From positions 1,178,001 to 1,242,000 of the forward strand of contig NZ_BDBD01000011.1 in NCBI RefSeq assembly GCF_001612805.1: a stretch of DNA of 64,000 nt, written 5' to 3'. The DNA comes from Nocardia coubleae NBRC 108252. GTDB taxonomy: Bacteria > Actinomycetota > Actinomycetes > Mycobacteriales > Mycobacteriaceae. The position numbers and the translations under genes are program-made. Under the pieces are notes generated by a model. It had not been told where the DNA came from, ran no database searches, and was given only the letters and a program-made list of their open reading frames with translations. Every line of letters begins with the position of its first letter. Position 1 is the first letter of the stretch. Positions 45,739-54,319 of this stretch are shown piece by piece.

Positions 45739-48057
45739 ATGACCGATGCGTTTGGAGAGTTCGACCCCGACGACGGCCCGAGCGGTGCTCGCGACCGCGC
45801 GGCGACCCCGGAATTCAAGCCGTACCATCATCCGGCCGCCGGGTGGGGCGCAGCGAAAGCGGTCACCGAATTCATGATCGGCCAGGAGAAAGAACCACTG
45901 CTGGGCACCCGCGCCATCATCAAGATGAATCACGAGAACGGTGGTTTCGACTGCCCGGGATGTGCGTGGCCCGATTCGATCAAGGGCATTCATCTCGACA
46001 TCTGTGAGAACGGCATCAAACACGTCACCTGGGAGATGACGCACAAACGGGTGACGCGGGAATTCTTCGCCGAGCATTCGGTGGCGGAACTGTCCACCTG
46101 GAGCGACCACGACCTCGAGAACCAGGGCAGGCTCACCGAGCCGATGCGCTACGACCCGGTCACCGACCATTACGTCCCGATCAGCTGGGACGACGCGTTC
46201 GCGATGGCGGGCAAGGCATTACGCGAACTCGACGACCCGAATCTTGCGGCCTATTACACCTCGGGCCGGCTCGGCAACGAGGCGACGTTCCTCTATCAGC
46301 TGATGGCCCGGGAGCTCGGCACCAACAATCTGCCCGACTGCTCGAACATGTGCCACGAGGCGAGTGGACGTGCGCTGCAGGCCGCGCTCGGGACCGGTAA
46401 GGGCACCTGCGACCTCGAGGACTGGGAAACCACCGACGCGCTGTTCATCCTCGGCGTGAACGCCGCCTCCAACGCACCACGCATGCTGACCGCCCTCGCC
46501 GAGGCCGACCGGCGTGGCGCGCAGATCGTGCACATCAACCCGCTCGTCGAAGCCGGCGCCACCCGCACGATCATCCCGCACGAGATCCTGCGGATGGCGA
46601 CGTTCCGCACGACCGATACCTCGACACTGAACTTGCAGCCGCGCATCGGCGGTGACTTCGCCCTGATGCGTGGCATCGCCAAGGCCGTGTTCGAGGAATC
46701 CGAATCCGATCCCAAGGCGCTCGATCACCAGTTCATCGGGCGGCACACCCACGGCTTCGAGGAATACCGCGCGGTCGTCGAGGCCACGCCGTGGTCGACG
46801 ATCGAGGAACAGTCCGGGCTCACCGAGGACGATGTCCGCAAGGCCGCGCGCGTGTACTGCGAGGCCGATCGCAGCATCATCAGCTGGTGCCTCGGGGTGA
46901 CCCAGCACGAGCACGGCGTCGACACCGTTCGCGAGATCGTGAACGTGCTGCTGTTGCGCGGCAATCTGGGGCGCGAGGGTGCCGGTCCGTCGCCGGTGCG
47001 CGGGCACAGCAATGTGCAGGGCAACCGCACCTGCGGCATCGCCAACAAGCCTGCGGCGCGGTTCCTCGATCGGCTCGACGAGGCGTGCGGCATCACCTCA
47101 CCGCGTGCCGACGGCTACGACGTCGTCGCCACCATCGAGGCAATGCAGGCCGGAAAACTGAAAGTCTTCATGGCGATGGGCGGCAATTTCGCGCTCGCCG
47201 CACCCGACACCGCCTACACCTACCAGGCCCTGCGCAAATGCGACCTCACCATCCAGGTGAGCACCAAACTCAACCGCAGCCACCTCGTGCACGGCACCGA
47301 AGCCCTGATCCTGCCGTGCCTGGGCCGCACGGAGAAGGACATCCAGCGCGGCGGGGAACAGCAGACCTCGGTCGAGGACTCGATGGCGATGGTCCACCTG
47401 TCCAAGGGCATGAAGAAGCCGGCCTCCCGGCACCTGCTGTCCGAGCCGGCCATCATCGCCGGAATCGCGAAAGCCGCACTGCCACAGAGCAAAACACCGT
47501 GGGACTACTACGTCGCCGACTACGACCGCATTCGCGACACCATGTCGCAGGTGCTCGATGGATTCGAGGATTTCAACCGGCGCGTGCGTTTGCCACTCGG
47601 CTTCCGCATCAAGCAACCGGCCCGGGAACTGATCTTCCTCACGCCCTCGGGCAAAGCCGAGTTCTCCTGCGCCGATCTGCCCGACCTCACCCAGGAACCC
47701 GGCGTCCTGCGCCTGGCGACGCTGCGTTCACACGACCAGTGGAACACCACCATCTATTCCGACAACGACCGCTATCGCGGCATCAAGAATCTGCGCACCC
47801 TCGTTTTCATGAACGACGACGACATGCGCGAACGCGGCCTGTCGCAATTCGACGACGTCGATATCACCAGCATCGCCCGCGACGGCAGCACCCGGTCGGT
47901 CCACAACTACAAGGTCATTCCCTACGACATCCCCCGCGGTTGCGCAGCCGGATACATGCCCGAACTCAATGTGTTGTGCGCGATCGGCGACATCAGCACC
48001 CAGAGCGATCAGCCGATCATGAAAAACGTGAAGGTCACCATCACCCGCTCGGCCTGA
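45739..48057 (+). CDS. FdhF/YdeP-family molybdopterin oxidoreductase
   Basis: The 772-residue product is a molybdopterin-guanine-dinucleotide enzyme. NGGFDCPGCAWPD (about 73-85) is the reduced cysteine motif of YdeP-type proteins rather than a four-cysteine cluster site. SWDDAFAMAGKAL, TSGRLGNEATFLYQLMAREL, CSNMCHEASG, GVNAASNAPRM and the C-terminal aspartate-decarboxylase-like domain (from about 650) match the FdhF/YdeP group. Formate is the usual annotation but the true substrate is uncertain. AAGGGA precedes the ATG. Nearby fdhD supports a formate-dehydrogenase-like enzyme needing cofactor sulfuration. Confidence 0.88.
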   Translation: MTDAFGEFDPDDGPSGARDRAATPEFKPYHHPAAGWGAAKAVTEFMIGQEKEPLLGTRAIIKMNHENGGFDCPGCAWPDSIKGIHLDICENGIKHVTWEMTHKRVTREFFAEHSVAELSTWSDHDLENQGRLTEPMRYDPVTDHYVPISWDDAFAMAGKALRELDDPNLAAYYTSGRLGNEATFLYQLMARELGTNNLPDCSNMCHEASGRALQAALGTGKGTCDLEDWETTDALFILGVNAASNAPRMLTALAEADRRGAQIVHINPLVEAGATRTIIPHEILRMATFRTTDTSTLNLQPRIGGDFALMRGIAKAVFEESESDPKALDHQFIGRHTHGFEEYRAVVEATPWSTIEEQSGLTEDDVRKAARVYCEADRSIISWCLGVTQHEHGVDTVREIVNVLLLRGNLGREGAGPSPVRGHSNVQGNRTCGIANKPAARFLDRLDEACGITSPRADGYDVVATIEAMQAGKLKVFMAMGGNFALAAPDTAYTYQALRKCDLTIQVSTKLNRSHLVHGTEALILPCLGRTEKDIQRGGEQQTSVEDSMAMVHLSKGMKKPASRHLLSEPAIIAGIAKAALPQSKTPWDYYVADYDRIRDTMSQVLDGFEDFNRRVRLPLGFRIKQPARELIFLTPSGKAEFSCADLPDLTQEPGVLRLATLRSHDQWNTTIYSDNDRYRGIKNLRTLVFMNDDDMRERGLSQFDDVDITSIARDGSTRSVHNYKVIPYDIPRGCAAGYMPELNVLCAIGDISTQSDQPIMKNVKVTITRSA

Positions 48058-48077
48058 AACCCCGTCATCGAGGAAAT

Positions 48078-49523
48078 TCAGCGACCGATTCGGACGATGC
48101 CTGTGGTTACTCCCTGAAGTACCTCGCCGTTGCGCAGGATCAACGGCGAGGTTTGTAGTGGGTCGGCGAGCATGGTGGGTGGCAGTTCGTTTCGGCTCAC
48201 CACCGCGCCGTCCTCGGGATCGATGACGGTGAAGGAGTAGCCGTCGATGGGTGTCGTGTTCGGTGTGCCGTCGCGGGTGATCGTGTAGACGAGCCCGTCC
48301 GCTGTCGAGATGTGCGGTACCGCGGCACTGCGCACCGTGTTCTCCCAGACCGTTCGGCAGCCGTCGCGGTCCACGTCGACGCGCGTCATGCCGCCGGCGA
48401 ACGGCGCTGTTTCGGGTTGCGCCGGACCGGCGCCCTCCGGCACCGCCGGGTACGGATATCCGTAGGTGGAGGCCACGAAGACCGAGCCGCCGATACCGAT
48501 CGGTGAATTCTCGCTGCCCGCACCGCCTTCGGTGAGCACCGGCCGAGAGCAGACGAGTTCGCCACTGCCGGAACGGAATACGAGCACCTTCACCTGATCG
48601 GCGGCGTTGTCGACGACGGTGAGATAGTCGGCGCCGGTATCCGGTCCGAAATACGTCGGCGTCGACCCGGTGCCCCACGACAGCTGCCCCGGTTTGCGGG
48701 CCGGGCCCCGGTCGTAGGCCGCGCGCCACAGCCGCACCGGCTCGCCCGAAGCATCGGTGCCGAATTCGTAGAGCGCGTGCGTGGTCGCGACCGCCACCCG
48801 GCCGCTCGGCGCGGAGGAGATGCTGTTGGCCACCTTCTCCTCGGCGGGCAGAGTCACCGTGGCGATCTCGCCCTCCGCGGTGACTGTCCCGACGATGCCG
48901 TTCTCGGTCGCGAACCACACCGTGCCCGACCAGTCGGGCACCAGGCCGGTGACACCGTCGTCCGCCGGAATGGCCGTGGTCAGGTCGACGGCTTCCACCA
49001 CCCGCAATTCCCATCCCCTGGCGCCGCGTTCGTGGGCGATCCGCAGGAGCGCGCGATTGCCGTCGACCACGACCAGCCGGTCGGCGTGGTCGAGATAGGC
49101 GTACACCCCGCCGAGCAGGCCGCCTTTGGCCAAGGTCAACTGTGCGAGCGACCCGGACATCGCCGACCCGGTACCCGAAATCCCCCCGGCGGACGGGTCG
49201 ATCAAATGCACTACCGGCGCACGATCGGCCACCGCCGTACACAGCGCCACAACGAGCCCGTCGGAGCCCTGCAGCAGGGTCGGGCAGGCCGCCCCGAGTG
49301 GGTACCCACCGATGCCTCGCGCGCCGGGCCCGGGTCCCGCGTGCGGCACCGCGTCCGACGATCCCGCGTCGCCGTGCATCGTCGCCGTACCGGTCGGCCC
49401 GAGGAACGGATTCGGCCCGGCGAGCGGCCCCCAGCCGGGCCCGGCCGTGCCGGTGCCCGAGGACAACACAGCCATCGCGCCGAGCACGAGCAGAACTGAT
49501 CGGCTGGTATGACGAGCGAACAT
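48078..49523 (-). CDS. Secreted beta-propeller-like protein, function unknown
   Basis: The 481-residue product has a signal peptide (MFARHTSRSVLLVLGAMAVL, ending GTAGP) and repeated short beta-strand units of the quinoprotein/propeller style: GLVVALCTAVADRAPVVHLI, RLVVVDGNRALLRIAHERG, GTVWFATENGIVG and GLVYTITRDGTPN. I see no catalytic signature. It may bind a surface ligand or another protein. ATG 49523 starts the signal peptide; the longer upstream frame to 49763 is rejected. It ends 20 bases from the fdhF-like stop. Confidence 0.7.
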   Translation of the reverse strand: MFARHTSRSVLLVLGAMAVLSSGTGTAGPGWGPLAGPNPFLGPTGTATMHGDAGSSDAVPHAGPGPGARGIGGYPLGAACPTLLQGSDGLVVALCTAVADRAPVVHLIDPSAGGISGTGSAMSGSLAQLTLAKGGLLGGVYAYLDHADRLVVVDGNRALLRIAHERGARGWELRVVEAVDLTTAIPADDGVTGLVPDWSGTVWFATENGIVGTVTAEGEIATVTLPAEEKVANSISSAPSGRVAVATTHALYEFGTDASGEPVRLWRAAYDRGPARKPGQLSWGTGSTPTYFGPDTGADYLTVVDNAADQVKVLVFRSGSGELVCSRPVLTEGGAGSENSPIGIGGSVFVASTYGYPYPAVPEGAGPAQPETAPFAGGMTRVDVDRDGCRTVWENTVRSAAVPHISTADGLVYTITRDGTPNTTPIDGYSFTVIDPEDGAVVSRNELPPTMLADPLQTSPLILRNGEVLQGVTTGIVRIGR

Positions 49524-49607
49524 GGGGCAGATACTGCCGTATTCCGGCGAAGGGGACACACTGCCTGACACGCACCGATGAAGCACATCCCCAACATCGG
49601 TGGGCCG

Positions 49608-49613
49608 TAGGCT
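49608..49613 (+). promoter_or_regulatory. -10 element TAGGCT, leaderless start of the DyP/encapsulin operon
   Basis: TAGGCT is followed by seven bases and ATG 49621, which supports that start over 49600. Confidence 0.5.
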
Positions 49614-49620
49614 GACCGCC

Positions 49621-50673
49621 ATGGGTGAGCCGCAGCGGGTCCTCGTTCCACTCACACAGGCAGCGATCTTTCTCGTCGCCACCATCGATGAGGGCGGTGA
49701 GGCGGCGGTCCGCGAGCTCCTGGCCGAGGTCGACGACCTACGCAAGTCGGTCGGTTTCCGCACTCCCGATCAGAACCTCAGCTGTGTCGTCGGTATCGGG
49801 CACCGCGCCTGGGGCCGGTTGTTCACCGGTCCCGAGCCCGCCGAGCTGCACGAGTTCCCCGGCTATGCCGGGCCGGTGCACTCCTGCCCCGCCACCCCCG
49901 GCGATCTGCTGTTCCACATCAGGAGCGAGATGACGGGCACCTGTTACGAATTGGCGATGGCGATCGCGACCAGGCTGCGCGACGCGGCGACCGTTGTCGA
50001 CGAGACATCGGGGTTCCGGTACTTCGAACAGCGCGATCTGCTCGGGTTCGTCGACGGCACCGCGAATCCGGAGGGCGGCGCGGCCGAGGCGGCAGTTCTC
50101 GTCGGCGACGAGGATCCGGCCTTCGCCGGTGGCAGTTACGTGATGGTGCAGAAATACCTGCACCCACTCGACGAATGGAATGCTCTGACGATCGAGGAGC
50201 AGGAGCTCATCATCGGGCGTACCAAACTCAGCGATTACGAACTGCCCGACGACGTGAAGCCACCCAGCTCCCATGTCACCATGAACACGATCGTCGATGC
50301 CGACGGAGTGGAGCACGATATCGTGCGCGCGAATATGCCGTTCGGCACCGTCGGAGACGGCCGACTCGGCACGTATTACATCGCCTATTGCGCCACACCG
50401 TCCGTACCGGAGAAGATGCTCGAGCGCATGTTTCTCGGCACCGACGAAGCACCCTACGACCGTATTCTCGACTTCTCCACCGCTGTCACCGGCAGTCTGT
50501 TCTTCGCTCCGTCCGCCGATTTCCTCGGCGATCTACCTGATGCACCCTCATCCGTCGCCGACGAAGACGTCGATATCGATGTTCCCGAGTTCGCTCCGGT
50601 CATTGCCGCCGAGGCAGCCCCGGTGGTCTCGGACGGTTCGCTCTCCATCGGGTCCATGAAAGGGAGTAACTGA
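49621..50673 (+). CDS. Dye-decolorizing peroxidase with encapsulin cargo-loading tail
   Basis: The 350-residue product is a DyP-type heme peroxidase: the GFVDGTANPEG motif with distal D145, a candidate proximal histidine in PSSHVTMNTIVD, and IVRANMPFGTVGDG. The C-terminus ends DGSLSIGSMKGSN after an Ala/Asp/Glu-rich linker. This is the family-1 encapsulin targeting peptide, whose known form is DGSLGIGSLKG. The enzyme should therefore be packed inside the shell encoded immediately downstream. The encapsulin ribosome site lies within its last codons. The role is probably oxidative-stress defence, as for mycobacterial DyP nanocompartments. Confidence 0.95.
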   Translation: MGEPQRVLVPLTQAAIFLVATIDEGGEAAVRELLAEVDDLRKSVGFRTPDQNLSCVVGIGHRAWGRLFTGPEPAELHEFPGYAGPVHSCPATPGDLLFHIRSEMTGTCYELAMAIATRLRDAATVVDETSGFRYFEQRDLLGFVDGTANPEGGAAEAAVLVGDEDPAFAGGSYVMVQKYLHPLDEWNALTIEEQELIIGRTKLSDYELPDDVKPPSSHVTMNTIVDADGVEHDIVRANMPFGTVGDGRLGTYYIAYCATPSVPEKMLERMFLGTDEAPYDRILDFSTAVTGSLFFAPSADFLGDLPDAPSSVADEDVDIDVPEFAPVIAAEAAPVVSDGSLSIGSMKGSN

Positions 50674-51471
50674 ATGAACAACCTGCATCGCGAACTCGCG
50701 CCGATCACCGACGAGGCCTGGACACAGATCGAAGAAGAAGCTACCCGCACGTTCAAGCGCAATATCGCCGGGCGCCGGGTCGTCGACGTGTCCGGCGCCC
50801 GAGGTGTGGCCTATTCGGCGCTCAACCGGGGCAGGCTCACCCCGACCGACTCCCCCGACGACGGTGTGCAGGCACACCAGCGCGTCGTACAACCGCTCGT
50901 GGAACTCCGGGTGCCCTTCACGTTGAAGCGCTCCGAACTCGACGACATCGAACGCGGCGCGCCCGATGCCGACCTCGACAACCTCAAAGACGCCGCCCAG
51001 AAGATCGCCTTCGCCGAAGACCGCGCGATCTTCGAGGGCTACGCCGCCGCGGGCATCACCGGCATCCGCGCCGCCGCCTCCAACTCGCCCGTCGCCCTGC
51101 CCGGCAATGTGGTCGACATCCCCGACGCCATTTCCCACGCCCTCACCGAGTTGCGCCTGGCCGGTGTCCAGGGACCGTATTCGGTACTACTCAGTGCCGA
51201 CCTCTACACCAAGGTCAGCGAAACCTCCGACCACGGCCACCCGATCCGCACCCACATCGAACGCCTCATCGATAGCGAGATCATCTGGGCACCCGCCATC
51301 ACCGGCGGTTTCGCCCTCACCACCCGCGGCGGCGACTTCGAACTCGCCATCGGCCAAGACCTCTCCATCGGCTACCTCAGCCACGACGCCGACACCGTCC
51401 AGCTGTACTTCCAGGAAACCTTCACCTTCCTGGTCGAGACCTCCGAAGCCGCGGTATCACTCGGGTCCTGA
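50674..51471 (+). CDS. Encapsulin shell protein (family 1)
   Basis: The 265-residue product has the HK97-like encapsulin fold: MNNLHRELAPITDEAWTQIE, RRVVDVSGARGVAYSALNRG, an E-loop region (PLVELRVPFTLKRSELDDIE) and the C-terminal YLSHDADTVQLYFQETFTFL. The start follows the DyP stop with no spacer, so the two are translated together. Length matches T=1 encapsulins of 60 subunits (about 24 nm), as known for this family. It forms the compartment that encloses the DyP peroxidase. Confidence 0.95.
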   Translation: MNNLHRELAPITDEAWTQIEEEATRTFKRNIAGRRVVDVSGARGVAYSALNRGRLTPTDSPDDGVQAHQRVVQPLVELRVPFTLKRSELDDIERGAPDADLDNLKDAAQKIAFAEDRAIFEGYAAAGITGIRAAASNSPVALPGNVVDIPDAISHALTELRLAGVQGPYSVLLSADLYTKVSETSDHGHPIRTHIERLIDSEIIWAPAITGGFALTTRGGDFELAIGQDLSIGYLSHDADTVQLYFQETFTFLVETSEAAVSLGS

Positions 51472-51570
51472 ACCTCAACTGCCGAGAACATCACGTTCGA
51501 CGCTCGTCTCGACAACGGCGCACACGCGTCTGCTTCGGCGACAGTTCATAACGACGGCAGGAGACCGACG

Positions 51571-53082
51571 ATGAGTACGCTGGCGATGAGCACCGTCGAT
51601 ATCTCGAGGTGGCAATTCGGTATCACCACGGTGTATCACTTCATCTTCGTACCGCTCACCATCGGCCTTGCTCCGATCGTCGCGGGAATGCAGACCGCGT
51701 GGGTCGTCACGGGCGACGAGAAATGGTATCGGCTCACCAAGTTCTTCGGCAGATTGTTCCTGATCAATTTCGCCATCGGCGTGGCCACCGGCATCGTGCA
51801 GGAGTTCCAGTTCGGGATGAACTGGAGCGAGTACTCCCGTTTCGTCGGCGATATCTTCGGCGCCCCTTTGGCTTTGGAGGCCTTGGTCGCCTTCTTCCTC
51901 GAATCGACCTTCATCGGACTATGGATCTTCGGCTGGTCCCGGCTGCCGAAACTCGTTCACCTGGCCACGATCTGGTTGGTGGCCATCGGGGTGAACGCGT
52001 CGGCGTATTTCATCATCGCGGCCAACTCGTTCATGCAGCATCCGGTCGGTGCCAGGTTCAATCCCGAGACCGGCCGGGCCGAACTGGACAGCATCTGGAC
52101 GTTGCTCACCAACAACACGACGCTGGCGGCGTTCCCGCACGTGGTCGCCGGTGTGTTCCTCACCGCGTCGGTGTTCGTCGCCGGTATCTGCGGATGGTTC
52201 ATGGTGCGCAACAGGCGCAGCGGTGACCCGGTGAAACAGTCCGAAGCCACCACGCTCTGGCGTCCCGCCGCCCGCGGTTCGCTGTATGTGGTGGCGGCAT
52301 CGATCGTGGTGGTGGCACTCACGGGCGATATCCAGGGCAAGATCATGTTCGATCAGCAGCCGATGAAGATGGCCTCGGCGGAATCGCTGTGCCACACGGC
52401 GACCGACCCGAAGTTCTCGGTGCTCACCGTCGGCACACACAACAACTGCGACAGCGTGGAGCACCTGATCGAGGTTCCCTATGTGCTGTCTTTCCTGGCC
52501 AAGGATCAGTTCACCGGCGTGACCCTGCAGGGCGTCGAGGATCTGCAACGTTCCTATGTCGAGCAATACGGGCCGGGCAATTACCGGCCGAACCTGTTCG
52601 TCACCTACTGGTCGTTCCGCACCATGGTCGGCCTGCTCGCCGGCCCGATGGTGCTGCTGCTCGCCGGATTCTGGGTGACCCGAGGTGGTCGCGCCCCCGA
52701 CCGGCGCTGGTTCGCCTGGCTGAGCCTGCTCGCCATCCCGACGCCGTTCCTGGCCAACAGCGCGGGCTGGGTGTTCACCGAGATGGGGCGCCAGCCCTGG
52801 GTGGTCGTTCCCGACCTCGCCGGCGACCTCACCATCCGCATGACCGTGGACCAGGGTGTCTCGGACCACGCACCGGGCACCGTGCTGTTCTCATTGATCG
52901 TGTTCACCCTGCTCTACGGTGTGCTCGCGGTGGTCTGGTACTACCTCATGCATCGGTACACCGTCGCAGGCCCGGCGCCGGATTCGACCACGTCGCAGCA
53001 CGACGATTCGGGCCCCGACGACGGCAGTGGTGGCGGCAGACACCGCGCCGAACCCGTCGAACCGCTGTCTTTCGCCTACTAG
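51571..53082 (+). CDS. cydA: Cytochrome bd oxidase subunit I (CydA), no CydB alongside
   Basis: The 503-residue product has the CydA layout: RWQFGITTVYHFIFVPLTIG, LEALVAFFLESTFIGLWIFG (with the glutamate of the proton path), the Q-loop region (about 240-330) and the signature EMGRQPWVV near the C-terminal helices. The polar tail is DDSGPDDGSGGGRHR. It would oxidise menaquinol and reduce oxygen with subunit II. GGCAGGAGA precedes the ATG. The next gene is not cydB, nor is cydCD nearby, which is unusual since cydAB normally form one operon. It follows encapsulin by 99 bases. Confidence 0.93.
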   Translation: MSTLAMSTVDISRWQFGITTVYHFIFVPLTIGLAPIVAGMQTAWVVTGDEKWYRLTKFFGRLFLINFAIGVATGIVQEFQFGMNWSEYSRFVGDIFGAPLALEALVAFFLESTFIGLWIFGWSRLPKLVHLATIWLVAIGVNASAYFIIAANSFMQHPVGARFNPETGRAELDSIWTLLTNNTTLAAFPHVVAGVFLTASVFVAGICGWFMVRNRRSGDPVKQSEATTLWRPAARGSLYVVAASIVVVALTGDIQGKIMFDQQPMKMASAESLCHTATDPKFSVLTVGTHNNCDSVEHLIEVPYVLSFLAKDQFTGVTLQGVEDLQRSYVEQYGPGNYRPNLFVTYWSFRTMVGLLAGPMVLLLAGFWVTRGGRAPDRRWFAWLSLLAIPTPFLANSAGWVFTEMGRQPWVVVPDLAGDLTIRMTVDQGVSDHAPGTVLFSLIVFTLLYGVLAVVWYYLMHRYTVAGPAPDSTTSQHDDSGPDDGSGGGRHRAEPVEPLSFAY

Positions 53083-53225
53083 AGCGCCGATGGTCCGACG
53101 CCGTTCGGGCGGTGTCGACGATTGCGGACTCGGGACCGATCGACGGTCGGGAACAGTAACGCCAGGCCCTCCGAATCCGACCGCAATGGTGTGTGGTGGG
53201 CTTTCGGCGACGGGACGGAGGGCAA

Positions 53226-54203
53226 GTGGCAGCCGGTCGGATGAGACGAACCGCCGTGGCAGCCGGGGCCGCGGGTGTCCTCGGGCTCCTCGGCTACGGC
53301 GGGCTCGCGGCTGCCCAGCCCACTCCTGCGCCGGACGGCCGAGTTGCCGTCGCGGGGCTCGACCCTACCGCCGTGCCCGACACCTCGAGACTCCCCGACA
53401 GCGGCGCGATCCGGTTCGTCGCCGAACCGGGAGACCACGGCAACGGCGGAGGCAACGGGAACTCGGACCCGGGAAGCGGCAACGGCAACGAAGGCAACGG
53501 CGGCGGCAACCAGGGTAACTCGGACCCCGGCAACGGAAACGGCAACCAGGGAAACGGCGGCGGGAACCAAGGCAACAACGGCAACCCGGACCCAGGTAAC
53601 GGAAACGGCAACCAGGGAAACGGGGGCGGGAACCAGGGCAACAACGGCAACCCGAATCCCGGCAACGGAAACGGCAACCAAGGCAACGGCGGCGGGAACC
53701 AAGGCAACGGCGGCGGGAACCAAGGCAACAACCCGGGGAATCCGCCCGAACCGCAAGCCCCTGCCCCGCAGTCCGCGCCTGCGGCCCCTGTCCCAGACGC
53801 TCCCGCACCCGCCCAGCCGGAGGCTCCCCAGCCGGACGCGGGCGAATCCGGCGGCGCGCCGGGTGGTGGAGCACCCGGTGGCGGCGCGCCCGGCGGTGGC
53901 GGCGCACCACCGGCCGGAGCAGGCCCCGGCGGTGACTCACCCTCCGCACCGGCCCCCGGTGGAGCGGCCGATCCGCCCGCCGCTCCCGCACCCGGCGGCG
54001 GCCCGGCGGCCCCCGCCCACGACGTCACACCGACCAGCGACACCGGCCTCCTCCCCGACCCGAACCTCCTCTCGGTCATAGGCGGTCTGCTGGCGCTCGG
54101 CCTCGCCGGCGGCGGTTCGGCCGCGGTCAGTTTCCAGGGCGCCGCCCAGGCGCAGGCACGTGTCGACGCCGCCCGAGCCGAGTTCTTCGGCTCACGGGCG
54201 TGA
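53226..54203 (+). CDS. Secreted Asn/Gly-repeat protein
   Basis: The 325-residue product starts with a basic n-region and hydrophobic core (RMRRTAVAAGAAGVLGLLGY, cleaved near LAAAQP). A short ordered part follows, then about four imperfect 21-22-residue units of the form GNPDPGNGNGNQGNGGGNQG, a Pro/Ala/Gly-rich stretch and a C-terminal hydrophobic segment (LLSVIGGLLALGLAGGG) that may anchor it. It is likely an extended wall-spanning or surface protein. GTG 53226 has GGAGGG ahead; ATG 53241 is the alternative. No enzyme motif is present. Confidence 0.7.
   Translation: MAAGRMRRTAVAAGAAGVLGLLGYGGLAAAQPTPAPDGRVAVAGLDPTAVPDTSRLPDSGAIRFVAEPGDHGNGGGNGNSDPGSGNGNEGNGGGNQGNSDPGNGNGNQGNGGGNQGNNGNPDPGNGNGNQGNGGGNQGNNGNPNPGNGNGNQGNGGGNQGNGGGNQGNNPGNPPEPQAPAPQSAPAAPVPDAPAPAQPEAPQPDAGESGGAPGGGAPGGGAPGGGGAPPAGAGPGGDSPSAPAPGGAADPPAAPAPGGGPAAPAHDVTPTSDTGLLPDPNLLSVIGGLLALGLAGGGSAAVSFQGAAQAQARVDAARAEFFGSRA
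53440..53740 (+). repeat. In-frame tandem repeat coding for Asn/Gly units
   Basis: Imperfect 63-66-base units rich in GGCAAC and GGAAAC are arranged head to tail and keep the reading frame. Copy-number variation between strains would be expected. Confidence 0.7.
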
Positions 54204-54319
54204 TGCCGGGTTCCCTCCGGAATCGGCGGGCCGTTTAGATGGTCGTTCGCGTGGAATGACCGCAAGTAGCTCGCGTGCCGGCCACACCGACGTCGGCATT
54301 CCGCTGCTCAGGAGGTCAC

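Noticed and set aside
53440-53740. Possible CRISPR-like array
   Set aside because: The repeats are imperfect, keep one reading frame and encode Asn/Gly units without unique spacers; there are no cas genes.
53083-54203. cydB following cydA
   Set aside because: The next frame encodes a signal peptide and Asn/Gly repeats, with no multi-helix CydB pattern in any frame.
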